Position numbers and translations under genes: made by a program | Shown: positions 26,544 through 34,473 of the stretch, in pieces | How the letters are laid out: each line of letters opens with the position of its first letter | How positions within the stretch are numbered: the first letter of the stretch is position 1 | Source of the DNA: Roseovarius sp. THAF9 | GTDB taxonomy: Bacteria; Pseudomonadota; Alphaproteobacteria; Rhodobacterales; Rhodobacteraceae | Assembly (NCBI RefSeq): GCF_009363715.1 | Contig: NZ_CP045407.1 | Location: 25,972-89,971, forward strand | Direction of reading: 5' to 3' | DNA length: 64,000 bases | The notes under the pieces: model-generated | What the model was told of the DNA's origin: nothing | The model's input: only the letters and a program-made list of their open reading frames with translations | Databases searched by the model: none

Positions 26544-26996
26544 CTACCCACCATCCTGTATCGGTGGGCAAGCCTCCATGACCTGGGCTTCCAGCGCATC
26601 GGCCTTGGCGTAGAGGTCCAGCACCTTGAAGGGCAGGCGCGGGGTGTCTGAGGTTTGGAACCGGGGCAGGGCCCCCAGGGCCTGATCCCAGGTGAATGCA
26701 TCCAGCAGACATGCGCAGTTCTCCGATGCGAGCATCTCTTCGGCGATCAGAATGCGCAGGATCGCGCGGTAGCCATTGCGTAAGTAAGCGGTCTCGGCCA
26801 GATCGGCGGGTGGTTTCGGGACACGGCAGGCGTCGCCCTCGTCCCGCGCGATGGCCATCGAACTGAAGGGCGTATTGCTGGACGGGTCCGTGGTCGAGGC
26901 TTGGGCCAGCGCGGCACAGGGCAGGGCACCGAGCACAAGCGCGGCGAAACCAAGGAACCGAATATCCGGGATAATGAGGCGCATCGACGTGCTCAT
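26544..26996 (-). CDS. Secreted protein of the virB operon, unknown function
   Basis: 150 residues with a signal peptide (about 10-31, LGFAALVLGALPCAALAQA) and four cysteines in the mature part (DACRVP, ENCACLL, EACPP) that may form disulfides. No family is recognised. It overlaps the VirB5 gene by 4 bp and abuts virB6, so it is made with the secretion machine and is presumably a periplasmic transfer component. Position between virB5 and virB6 suggests an accessory exclusion- or pilus-related role, but this is only context. Confidence 0.75.
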   Translation of the reverse strand: MSTSMRLIIPDIRFLGFAALVLGALPCAALAQASTTDPSSNTPFSSMAIARDEGDACRVPKPPADLAETAYLRNGYRAILRILIAEEMLASENCACLLDAFTWDQALGALPRFQTSDTPRLPFKVLDLYAKADALEAQVMEACPPIQDGG

Positions 26997-27760
26997 GGAT
27001 CCACCGCCATCGAGCGGAACTTGCGCTCATCCGCGAGGGTGGCGGCATCGACGACGCCAAGTTGTCCGGCGCTTACGCCCTGTGCAGCTTCCAGCCTCCA
27101 GATCTGGGTCAGGATGATGCCGAGCTCGGCGGTGACGCGGGTGTTGAGATCGACGGCGGCTTTCAGCCCGTCCTGATCGTCGATCAGCCCGACCATGGTC
27201 TCGAGCCGCCCGAGGCTTTGGCCGGCCTCCTCGTGGCTTTCCTGCGCGGCGACCGACAGCATGGCGCTGGCCCCGGCAGAGGTCGCGATGCGGTTGTCGG
27301 CGGGCTGATCCGAGCCCGAGAGCGTGGTCAACCGTTCCGAGGTGAAGCCACTGCCGGAGAGCACGCGCTCGACCGAGGCCGATAGCTCAGCGCCGGGATT
27401 GAAGCCGCTCAGGAAATCGCCGCTGGCAAGCGATTGCGCGGTGTTGAGGGGTGCGACCAGCTTACCGCGCAGCGCGCGAAACTCCTCGACCGTCGCGAAG
27501 AGCTCCCCCAGACCGCTGCCCTCGATCAGCGAAGTCAGTTGCGCTTCCAGGTTGGTGAGCTGCGACAGCTGGGTTTCGAGTTCCAACCGCATGGTGGCGA
27601 GTTGCTGCATCTGGACGTTTAGGTCTTCGGCCATGTGTTCGAGCTGCGCCACCAGCTGGCCAAGCTGTGAGCCATCAAAGGTCGGCACGCCTTGGGCCGA
27701 GGCGGGCAAGGGAAGCCCGAGTGCTGTGACCGCAGCCACGGTCAGGAGAAGTTGTCTCAT
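26993..27760 (-). CDS. virB5: VirB5-like minor pilin / pilus-tip protein
   Basis: 255 residues with a signal peptide (about 1-22) followed by a helical coiled-coil region (QLVAQLEHMAEDLNVQMQQLATMRLELETQLSQL), as in the VirB5/TrbJ family that caps the conjugative pilus. The C-terminal block GLKAAVDLNTRVTAELGIIL recurs in the protein encoded just upstream, so the two are related. The gene overlaps both neighbours by 4 bp. Confidence 0.8.
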   Translation of the reverse strand: MRQLLLTVAAVTALGLPLPASAQGVPTFDGSQLGQLVAQLEHMAEDLNVQMQQLATMRLELETQLSQLTNLEAQLTSLIEGSGLGELFATVEEFRALRGKLVAPLNTAQSLASGDFLSGFNPGAELSASVERVLSGSGFTSERLTTLSGSDQPADNRIATSAGASAMLSVAAQESHEEAGQSLGRLETMVGLIDDQDGLKAAVDLNTRVTAELGIILTQIWRLEAAQGVSAGQLGVVDAATLADERKFRSMAVDP

Positions 27761-28869
27761 TCGGGAACTCCCATCTGCATGAAGTCGCGCTCGGCCAGCC
27801 GGTCGGCGACGAGGTGCTGCGCGTGGGCCGCTTCGCGCTGCTGGTTGGCGGCCATCAGCCGGACGCGAAGGGTGAGGATGCGGCCGATCTCGGCCTTGGC
27901 GTAGGTGTTGAGCTCCCAGGCCGCCTTGACATTGGGCTGCGCGCCGATCTGCAGGATGATGGCGCGGAGGCGATTGATGACCTGTTCGGTCGTGGCCGAA
28001 CTGTCGGCGGCATAATAGACGCCCGCCTCGGAGATGCTGGCATATTCGGCCAGCGCAAAGTCCGAGGGCGAGAGCGTGCCGAGCGCGTCGGCCCCGCCCA
28101 CGACGGCGAGATACTCGTTGTAGAATTTCGAGATGTTGCGCACGTAGCCCTGCGTCTCGGCAAAGGGCGGCACGCCGCCGTATTCGATCACCCGGCCGGG
28201 GCCCGCGTTGTAGGCTGCCAGCGCATGGGGAATGTTGCCGAAGCGGTTGAGTTGCGTGGTGATATAGCGCGCGCCGCCGCGGAGATTGTCCTTCACATCA
28301 TAGCGGTCAACGCCGAGATCGGAGGCGGTGCCGGGCATGAGCTGGGTCAGGCCATAGGCCCCGACCGGACTTTCGGCGGCGACGTTGAAGCGGCTTTCCT
28401 GCTTGATCAGGGCCTGAAAGAGGCAACGCCACTGGGTCGCTGAGAGACCGGCGCGGGCCACACCGGGGGTGCCTGCGAATTCGCCCGCAACCTCGACGAT
28501 CATCATCTCGACCGTCTCGCGGCCCTCGCCGAAAAGGCGGCTGTTCATCGGGCTTGGATCGGTATTCGGGTAGACCGCTGCCACTCCGAAATCCGCATTG
28601 CCCTCAAGCGCACGGATGTCGAAGCCGGGGCCGGTGATGGCAACCGTCATCTCCTCGAGGACACGCAGCTGGTCGGCTTGGACATCGGCCAGCGTGGACT
28701 CGGTCCGATCCTTGTCCTGCTGGACGCCCAGATCCTCGGCGAGCGCCGCTACGCGCGCGATGGCACGTCCGATGGCGGAATTATCCTGTGTCGGCACGCC
28801 CTGGGCAAGCGCGGGCAAAGCGCCGAGGCCGAGGCAGAGCCCGGCGGATATGATCGTGGCGCGGCTCAT
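27757..28869 (-). CDS. Lytic transglycosylase embedded in a VirB5-like protein
   Basis: 370 residues from the ATG at 28869, with a signal peptide (about 1-20). The N-terminus (QGVPTQDNSAIGRAIARVAA) and C-terminus (NVKAAWELNTYAKAEIGRIL) match the neighbouring VirB5-like protein. Between them lies a complete SLT domain (FQALIKQESRFNVAAESPVG with the catalytic Glu in QESRF; GLTQLMPGTASDLGV; ALAAYNAGPGRV). It should cut peptidoglycan during channel or pilus assembly. It is a second transglycosylase besides the VirB1 at 32032. Longer upstream frames overlap the lipoprotein gene and are rejected. Confidence 0.85.
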   Translation of the reverse strand: MSRATIISAGLCLGLGALPALAQGVPTQDNSAIGRAIARVAALAEDLGVQQDKDRTESTLADVQADQLRVLEEMTVAITGPGFDIRALEGNADFGVAAVYPNTDPSPMNSRLFGEGRETVEMMIVEVAGEFAGTPGVARAGLSATQWRCLFQALIKQESRFNVAAESPVGAYGLTQLMPGTASDLGVDRYDVKDNLRGGARYITTQLNRFGNIPHALAAYNAGPGRVIEYGGVPPFAETQGYVRNISKFYNEYLAVVGGADALGTLSPSDFALAEYASISEAGVYYAADSSATTEQVINRLRAIILQIGAQPNVKAAWELNTYAKAEIGRILTLRVRLMAANQQREAAHAQHLVADRLAERDFMQMGVPE

Positions 28870-29075
28870 TCCGGACGGGGCAGGGGTTCGAAGGTGCAGT
28901 CGGGCTTTGCAGCGTCCTGAACTGGTGCGCCCATGGTCGAGAAGGCGAGGGCGGACCGCGTCACCTGCGGCTCGCCATTGCGACCGAAGCAGGGCGAGGT
29001 TTTCTCGGTGTACTTTTCGCAAGCCGAGAGAAGGCCCGCAATGGCGCAAAGCGCCAAGAGGGGTTTCGAGCTCAT
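28866..29075 (-). CDS. virB7: VirB7-like small lipoprotein
   Basis: 69 residues with a lipoprotein signal peptide ending in the lipobox LLSAC (lipidated C19), followed by a short polar mature part with two more cysteines (SPCFG, KPDCTF). It has the size and signal of VirB7, the lipoprotein that anchors VirB9 in the outer membrane. Its place between virB4 and the VirB5-like genes is unusual, but it is coupled by 4-bp overlaps to both neighbours. The role is inferred from form and context, not sequence homology. Confidence 0.65.
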   Translation of the reverse strand: MSSKPLLALCAIAGLLSACEKYTEKTSPCFGRNGEPQVTRSALAFSTMGAPVQDAAKPDCTFEPLPRPE

Positions 29076-31450
29076 ATCACATGTCTCCAGAAATCGGGAT
29101 TGGCGCGCCAATCGGCAGGCACGCGGGCCTCGCCGGTGGCGCCGCCACCAAGGATGGGGAGGAGGTCTCCGAGCGCGGAGAGGTCCGCATCAACGAAGAC
29201 GCTGTCGCCCGCAGAGCGGACAAGCGCGATGCGCTGGCCGATGGTGGGCTGCACGAGGAGGGCAGCTTCCTTGGCGTTGACGCGCAGGAAGTCGTAATCC
29301 GAGATGGTGGCGCGGTCGTTCGGGAAAAGGATCTGGGTCGGCACCGTCTCGACGATGGTCTTGCCGACGCGGCTGCCGCGCAGCTGGCTCGGATATTGCG
29401 TCATCATGATCACGACGCAGTTCATCTTGCGGAGCGTCACCAGCCAGTTTTCCAGCCGTGCCCCGAAATACGGATCGTCCAGGAGCTTCCAGGCCTCGTC
29501 GAGCACGATGATGGTGGGGCGGCGGTCTTCGACCACGCGTTCGATCTGGCGGAAGATGTAGGAGAGCACCGCCATGCGCTCGGTCGTCATGTCGAGGATC
29601 TCGGTCATATCAAACCCGACGATGTCGCCCGTGAGCTTGAGGCCAGCGCCGCGCTCGGGCTCGTCGAAGACCCAGCCATAGCGGCCGCCGGGCGCCCATT
29701 CGGCGACGCGGCTTTGCAGCTCGCCATCGTCATCGAGCGACTGGAACAGGGTTTCGAAACTGGCGAAGCGCTGCAGGGCTGCGCCCGCATCGGCGTTCTG
29801 GCCGACGGCGCTTTGGATGTGCCGGGATTGCTCGCCGGTGAGGGCGCCACTCCGCGTGAGAAGTGTCGCAAGCCAGTCCGAGAGCCAGGCGCGGCCGCGT
29901 TCATCGGTCTCGGTCGCGAGTGGATTGAGGCCTGTGGGCACGCCCGCGCGGATTTCGTTGTAGCGGCCGCCAAGGGCGCGGACCGCCATTTCGAGCCCGC
30001 GGTCCTTGTCGAAGAAAAAAAGCCGCGCGCCGACCCGCTGTGCCTGCGCCGCGAGGAAGGCTGTGGTCAGCGTCTTGCCAGTACCGGTACGGCCCAACAC
30101 GAGGGTATGGCCGACCGTGGGTTCCTTGCCGGGGCTGCCTGCTTCGTGGAAATTGAAGCGATAGCCCGACGTGCCGACCGTGGGCAGGACCGAGATGGTC
30201 TGGCCCCAAGGCGACTGGTCCGGCCCACGGCCGTCGACACTGCCATGCAGCGCGGCGAAATCGGCGAAGTTGACTGAGGAGATCGGCGTCTTGCGGGCGC
30301 GGTAGCCGAAATTGCCTGGGGATTGTGCAAAATACGTAGCTTTCAGCGCCATGTTCTCGCGTACTATGACCGACATGATCTCCTGGCCGACGCGTTTGAT
30401 CTGGGCGGCTGCCCGTTCGAGCGTGTCGCGGTCCGGCCCATAGACCGCGATAGAAAGTTGATGGTCGCCAAAGGCAATGCGGCCTGCTTCCTGATCGTCT
30501 GCCGCCTGGCCGAGCTGTTCACGCAGGGAGACTGCGGCATCGTCGGAGGCATGCATCTGGCGGATGATCCGCTGTATCCGTTCGGCCATGATGTTGTTCG
30601 GGATCGGGCTGAAGGAGTTCGTCAGCACGATGTCGAGCGGCAGGTCGAGCGCATCGAGCAGCGTGACATCTGTCAGCGCCGGATAGGTCTTCATGGAGAA
30701 GAGCGCGCCGTATTTGACCTGACCGGTCACGGCGTCGGTCAGGGTGACGATGTCGCCGTCAAAGGTCGCGCGGCAATTGCTCAAAGTGTGCGAGAGGGGC
30801 AGGGCGCTCTGCCCGAAGGCGATGGGGGAGAAGCTGCCTGCGTTCAGCGTATTGAGATAGCCCAGCCATTCACCGCCCGACCTCGTGAGCCTCACGGGGT
30901 TGGCGGAAGCGAGCGCCACCTCGAAGAAGCCCATGACCTCGTTCAGTTCCTGCAGGCGTGTCGCGCGGTCCTTGACCCAGGCCTTGCGGGCCAGCGCGCG
31001 CAGGAGCGGAATGCGCGCGGAGATATCGGGGCGACGGATGACGCTGAGATAGAGTTGACGCTTGGCCGGGTGCAAGTCCTTCACATGGGCCTGCCAGCGG
31101 GCGTCGATCGCGGCGGCGAAGCTGTCCCCCTCGATTGCACGCATCCCGAGATCCTGCGGAACCGAGATGCGGTGGATGTAAAATCCGAAGGCGTTGCCTG
31201 TTTGGGCGACGATGGCCGCGACCGCGCGTTTGAGCGCATCGAGCCGGGCGTCTTCGCTGGTCATCGGGTTCAGACCATCAAGGCGCAGGGTCGCCATCAG
31301 ATCGCCCTCGCGCAGTACCATGACATCATCGTCCGCGAGCGCGAAATACGGCAGTTGTTCGGCGAGATAGCTCTCCCGCGCGAAGTCACCTGCGCCGGCC
31401 TGAAGAAGCGCGGGCCCAAAAGTGGAAAGTGTGCCCGTATCAAGCGCCAA
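29072..31450 (-). CDS. virB4: VirB4 transport ATPase
   Basis: 792-residue ATPase, the largest energiser of the secretion system. Walker A is LGRTGTGKTLTT, Walker B is PTIIVLDEAWKLLDDP, and the C-terminal motif MMTQYPSQLRGS is typical. The likely start is TTG at 31450: it overlaps the virB3 end, has GGAGG about 8 bp upstream and gives ALDTGTLSTFGPALLQ. An in-frame ATG farther up lies deep inside virB3. The N-terminal CagE/TrbE/VirB4 domain is complete. Stop overlaps the lipoprotein start by 4 bp. Confidence 0.95.
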   Translation of the reverse strand: MALDTGTLSTFGPALLQAGAGDFARESYLAEQLPYFALADDDVMVLREGDLMATLRLDGLNPMTSEDARLDALKRAVAAIVAQTGNAFGFYIHRISVPQDLGMRAIEGDSFAAAIDARWQAHVKDLHPAKRQLYLSVIRRPDISARIPLLRALARKAWVKDRATRLQELNEVMGFFEVALASANPVRLTRSGGEWLGYLNTLNAGSFSPIAFGQSALPLSHTLSNCRATFDGDIVTLTDAVTGQVKYGALFSMKTYPALTDVTLLDALDLPLDIVLTNSFSPIPNNIMAERIQRIIRQMHASDDAAVSLREQLGQAADDQEAGRIAFGDHQLSIAVYGPDRDTLERAAAQIKRVGQEIMSVIVRENMALKATYFAQSPGNFGYRARKTPISSVNFADFAALHGSVDGRGPDQSPWGQTISVLPTVGTSGYRFNFHEAGSPGKEPTVGHTLVLGRTGTGKTLTTAFLAAQAQRVGARLFFFDKDRGLEMAVRALGGRYNEIRAGVPTGLNPLATETDERGRAWLSDWLATLLTRSGALTGEQSRHIQSAVGQNADAGAALQRFASFETLFQSLDDDGELQSRVAEWAPGGRYGWVFDEPERGAGLKLTGDIVGFDMTEILDMTTERMAVLSYIFRQIERVVEDRRPTIIVLDEAWKLLDDPYFGARLENWLVTLRKMNCVVIMMTQYPSQLRGSRVGKTIVETVPTQILFPNDRATISDYDFLRVNAKEAALLVQPTIGQRIALVRSAGDSVFVDADLSALGDLLPILGGGATGEARVPADWRANPDFWRHVI

Positions 31451-31718
31451 AGCTGTCGCCTCCGTGCAGGGTCCGGTTCTTCGTCGGGCGCACCGAGCCG
31501 TAGGAAACGCGCAGGACCTCGAAGAAATGCGGCTCGCGGTCCGCAACGAACCAGAGGATCGGATAGGCGACGAGACCAATCAGGAAGAAGACCATGGACT
31601 TCGTCCAGATGAACGGCAGAACGACCCCGGTCGCCAGCACCACAAGGTATCCGACAGGGAGACCCAGATACTTGGGCGGACGGGCGAGGCCCAGAAAGAG
31701 GGGGGATCGTTCTGACAC
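31440..31718 (-). CDS. virB3: VirB3 inner-membrane protein
   Basis: 92 residues with the VirB3 pattern: an N-terminal LFLGLARPPKYLGLP followed by two adjacent membrane helices (about 22-60) and a short charged tail. It supports VirB4 at the membrane. It lies 15 bp after virB2 and overlaps virB4 by 11 bp, the standard order. Confidence 0.92.
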   Translation of the reverse strand: MSERSPLFLGLARPPKYLGLPVGYLVVLATGVVLPFIWTKSMVFFLIGLVAYPILWFVADREPHFFEVLRVSYGSVRPTKNRTLHGGDSFGA

Positions 31719-31733
31719 TGCTCTACTCGGATC

Positions 31734-32015
31734 TCAGGAGAAGCCGTCGACGATGGTGCCGGCCGAGAAGATCAGCACGATCCCGATGATGACCGAGGCG
31801 AACCAGCCCCAGTTCAGCCGTCCCATCATGCACATGAAACCGGTGCCGATGACCGCGAGCGTGGCGACCGCGATCCCGATCGGACCGGTCAGCGCGGCTT
31901 CGACAGTTTCCAGCATGGTTTGGATGGGTGACAGGTCCTGCGCGAGCGCGGGCGTTGCGAAAGCCGCCAGGGTTGTGGCGGCGGGCAAGAGGCGGCTGAG
32001 GCGATGTCTAAGCAT
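31734..32015 (-). CDS. virB2: VirB2 major pilin
   Basis: 93 residues from the ATG at 32015: a signal peptide (about 1-25, ending ATPALAQ) and two hydrophobic helices separated by a short polar loop (GFMCMMGRLNWGW). This is the cyclic or processed pilin plan of the VirB2/TrbC family. It lies between virB1 and virB3. Longer upstream frames are shadows of virB1. Confidence 0.92.
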   Translation of the reverse strand: MLRHRLSRLLPAATTLAAFATPALAQDLSPIQTMLETVEAALTGPIGIAVATLAVIGTGFMCMMGRLNWGWFASVIIGIVLIFSAGTIVDGFS

Positions 32016-32031
32016 GCGAGGTTCCCTTGTT

Positions 32032-32730
32032 TTACTGAAGATCGATGAGGACGGGTGCGCGGGCTGGAACCCCGTCCGCAACGCGGGTGTCCGGCGCGGA
32101 AACTGGTGTGCCCGCCAGCCGGGACCGGATCCGGTGGATGCGCGCGATGTAGTCGCGGGTCTCGGCGAAGGGTGGAATGCCGGAATATTCGACGACCCGG
32201 TGTGGCCCGGCATTGTAGGCCGCGAGTGCGAGGTCGATGTCCTTGAAGGTGGCAAGCTGCGCGAGCAGGTAGCGCGCTGCGCCGTCGAGGTTCTGGGACG
32301 GATCGCGCGGATCGACCCCGAGGCTGCGGGCCGTATCCGGCATCAGTTGGCCCAAACCATAAGCACCCTTGGGGCTGACGGCGGTCGGGTTGTAGCTGCT
32401 TTCGGCCTCGACCAGGGCCTGGAAAAGGACCTCCCAATCGTCCGGATCGAGACCGACGCGACCGAGGGCGCGATTGCCTGCATGACGATCAGCGGTGGTG
32501 CGGATCAGCGCGAGGATGTCGTCGCGACCGGAAGGAGGCGTGGCGTCCAACGACGCCAGAACAACCTCTGCCTCAGCGCTATCATCCAGTCCCGCCCAGG
32601 CAGGTCTCGTGCCGTGGAAGGTCCAGCCAGAGGTCCGGGCCGTGCCGTCGCGGCCGAAGGCAATGACGTCAGCGGCGCTCCTCGAGGGTGAGCTCATAGT
32701 CAGGACCAAAGCGCAGATCGCGCCCGTCAC
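32032..32730 (-). CDS. virB1: VirB1-like lytic transglycosylase
   Basis: 232 residues if read from a GTG at 32730, which gives a short signal peptide (TGAICALVLTMSSPSRSAA); an ATG at 32697 would remove it. The SLT domain carries the catalytic Glu in FQALVEAESSYNP, then KGAYGLGQLMPDTARSLGVD and ALAAYNAGPHRVVEY. It locally opens the cell wall for the secretion channel. The GTG start means a 62-bp overlap with the preceding gene, which is unusual. It lies 16 bp before virB2. Confidence 0.85.
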   Translation of the reverse strand: MTGAICALVLTMSSPSRSAADVIAFGRDGTARTSGWTFHGTRPAWAGLDDSAEAEVVLASLDATPPSGRDDILALIRTTADRHAGNRALGRVGLDPDDWEVLFQALVEAESSYNPTAVSPKGAYGLGQLMPDTARSLGVDPRDPSQNLDGAARYLLAQLATFKDIDLALAAYNAGPHRVVEYSGIPPFAETRDYIARIHRIRSRLAGTPVSAPDTRVADGVPARAPVLIDLQ

Positions 32731-32983
32731 CGAACTCGAGATGATGTTTGAAGAGCCCTGGCCATATGTTGAAATACCGCGGCTCGGGACCGTGTGGGGT
32801 AATCCGGGTCGAGACCAGAATGGCTTCCGGCTCGCCCGCGCGCAGGTAGATGCACTGGTAACGCGGCTTGCCATCGTCCGTGAACCCCACGAGTTCATAC
32901 CGGCAGCGGAACGCGATGCCTTCTTCTTGAAGGTCTTTCACACCATCGATGGTGATCAGGATCTGGTTGCGCGCTATCGGCAT
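32669..32983 (-). CDS. Conserved-looking protein heading the virB operon, unknown function
   Basis: 104 residues without signal or membrane segment, beta-rich (QILITIDGVKDLQEEGIAFRCRYELVGFTDDGKPRYQCIYLR). No family recognised. It is the first gene of the virB operon and overlaps the transglycosylase gene. A cytoplasmic regulatory or assembly function is possible. Its start at 32983 follows GGGGAGAG. A plausible minus-strand -35 (TTGACT) lies at 33046-33051, with a poor -10. Confidence 0.65.
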   Translation of the reverse strand: MPIARNQILITIDGVKDLQEEGIAFRCRYELVGFTDDGKPRYQCIYLRAGEPEAILVSTRITPHGPEPRYFNIWPGLFKHHLEFGDGRDLRFGPDYELTLEERR

Positions 32984-33060
32984 GTTCGGACTCTCCCCAT
33001 GAGAGCCCTTCTACTTCACGACACTAAGGCCATAAAGACATATGGAGTCAATACGACATA

Positions 33061-33089
33061 TTGCAGAAAAATACAAATTGAGCGATAAT
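33061..33089 (+). promoter_or_regulatory. Sigma-70-like promoter of the TrbM-like gene
   Basis: TTGCAG at 33061-33066 and GATAAT at 33084-33089 are separated by exactly 17 bp in AT-rich DNA. The start codon lies 27 bp downstream, after GCGGGAGAG. Confidence 0.6.
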
Positions 33090-33115
33090 CTGCGCAACTT
33101 TTGCGGGAGAGTGAC

Positions 33116-33694
33116 ATGAAGCGGCAGATGATGGCAGCGACGATGGGGGTGATGGCGGCGTTCGGGGCCCCGGAGAAGGCGCAGGCCTATGACATCGACT
33201 GCGCCATCATGCTTTGTATGGCAGGAGGTTTCCCCCCGAGCACTGTCTGCGCGCGCGCCTATCGCACCATGATCCGCCGCATCACGCCTTGGCCAAGCCT
33301 GCCGCCCTTTGGGGTTTGCACCTTCGCGCATGTGCCGGTCGAACTGGGTGGGCCGGGTGGACAGGGCGAGCTCGACACCAACTTGCCGGAATACGAATGG
33401 CTGAACCGGACCCATGTGATCTGGTTCACCGGGCGCTCCTACGAGCCGCGCGACGAACCACGTCAGTGGGACTGGTCGATCCGCTCCTGCGATCGCGAGA
33501 ACCGCACCTGCCGCTACATCCAGCGGGTCTACGGGTCCCACACGCCCTGGCCCGCGACATTCGTCTCGGAAAGCGGTCAGGAGATCGCCTACCCGACCAG
33601 CGGTGGCCTATGGCATTTTTATGCCCGCAGCATCATGGTCGAATACGGAGACTATGAGGGCAACATGGGCCATTCGGAGTGGTTCTCTTACTGA
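33116..33694 (+). CDS. TrbM-like secreted conjugation protein
   Basis: 192 residues from the ATG at 33116 with a signal peptide (about 1-21, ending EKAQA). The mature start (YDIDCAIMLCMAGGFPPSTVCARAYRTMIRRI) has the cysteine pattern of TrbM-type periplasmic proteins of conjugation systems; later cysteines (VCTF, RSCDRENRTCRY) suggest further disulfides. It is transcribed away from the virB operon from its own promoter. The family link is by pattern only. Confidence 0.6.
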   Translation: MKRQMMAATMGVMAAFGAPEKAQAYDIDCAIMLCMAGGFPPSTVCARAYRTMIRRITPWPSLPPFGVCTFAHVPVELGGPGGQGELDTNLPEYEWLNRTHVIWFTGRSYEPRDEPRQWDWSIRSCDRENRTCRYIQRVYGSHTPWPATFVSESGQEIAYPTSGGLWHFYARSIMVEYGDYEGNMGHSEWFSY

Positions 33695-33888
33695 TCCTCG
33701 CTGCCTGGCGGCTTGAGTGAAAACGGCCGCACGATGACAAGTCTGACGTCGTAGCTTTCCGGATCGACAAACTGGCGCCGGCTCACGGACCCATCGTTCC
33801 AACGGTAGTCGGTGAACACATGAGTTTCCTGCGTTCCGTCGATGATAAACCCTTCCTGAAAGGGCCAGCCTGTTTTTTTCTTGCGCAT
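33688..33888 (-). CDS. Small protein, unknown function
   Basis: 66 residues, basic N-terminus (MRKKKTGWPFQEGFIIDG), mostly beta-like, no recognised domain. It converges on the TrbM-like gene with a 7-bp overlap of the stops. The ATG at 33888 follows AGGAGTTCT, a good ribosome site, which is the main reason to accept it. Confidence 0.5.
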   Translation of the reverse strand: MRKKKTGWPFQEGFIIDGTQETHVFTDYRWNDGSVSRRQFVDPESYDVRLVIVRPFSLKPPGSEDQ

Positions 33889-33964
33889 AGAACTCCTGCC
33901 ATATCGTTAGACTATCGATTGCGGTGCATCAGAACCGAACCGAGCGATGGCTGGCGGGAAGGAG

Positions 33965-34174
33965 CTAGCGTTTTTTGAAGAGTTCGGCTGGGTCGACCTT
34001 CAAGGCCTTCGCAATACGTTCGAGGAGGTCGAGGGAGGCGGCGAACCTGGCGTTCTCGACCTTGCCCATATGGCCGCGGCTCACGTCGGCCCGATGAGCA
34101 AGCTCCTCCTGGCTGAGGCCGCGGGCGCGTCTCAAGTCTTGGATGTTCAGTGCTACACGGTCCCGCAAATTCAT
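33965..34174 (-). CDS. Xre-family transcriptional regulator
   Basis: 69 residues made up almost entirely of one Cro/CI-type helix-turn-helix (IQDLRRARGLSQEELAHRADVSRGHMGKVENARFAASLDLLERIAKALKV). It is a single-domain repressor-like protein, perhaps controlling the neighbouring small gene or conjugation genes. The upstream region contains repeated ATATCGC/GCGATAT (34201-34219), a candidate operator. Confidence 0.85.
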   Translation of the reverse strand: MNLRDRVALNIQDLRRARGLSQEELAHRADVSRGHMGKVENARFAASLDLLERIAKALKVDPAELFKKR

Positions 34175-34200
34175 GCCCGCGAACCGGACACGGTGCGCGA

Positions 34201-34219
34201 AATATCGCCACGCGATATA
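34201..34219. promoter_or_regulatory. Candidate operator upstream of the Xre regulator
   Basis: ATATCGC and GCGATAT form a 7-bp inverted repeat (34203-34209 and 34213-34219) 28 bp before the regulator start, as expected for an autoregulated Xre protein. The rest of 34220-34473 holds no gene that can be supported. Confidence 0.4.
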
Positions 34220-34355
34220 TGTTACATTCGGAGGTGTAGAGACGAATTCTTGGAACGGCGCGAGATCGCCGGAATGGAATGCCTGCCGAAGCGCAGGTCA
34301 CGGGATGATCCGTCTCGCAAACATTCTGGGCCGTTCAATCGTTCTTTCGGAAAAG

Positions 34356-34382
34356 GGCGGCACCGGCAATACCGGTGCCGCC
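34356..34382 (-). terminator. Hairpin terminator after the glutamate dehydrogenase gene
   Basis: Perfect 11-bp stem (GGCGGCACCGG at 34356-34366, complement at 34372-34382) with a 5-base loop. On the minus strand it is followed by CTTTTCC, a weak T-tract, 92 bases past the dehydrogenase stop. Confidence 0.55.
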
Positions 34383-34473
34383 AGTCGGTCGTCCACAGGG
34401 AGGTTGTAGAGGACGAATTCTACAGGGAAATTTTGGGCCGGCCAAAAATCACATAAGACTTCTTATGTTAAAA

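Noticed and set aside
25635..26651. 338-codon plus-strand frame opposite virB6
   Set aside because: Glu/Asp/Gly/His-rich low-complexity product, typical of the reverse of a membrane-protein gene.
28598..31612. Long plus-strand frames opposite virB4 and its neighbours
   Set aside because: Shadows of the virB operon, which is complete in order and motifs on the minus strand.
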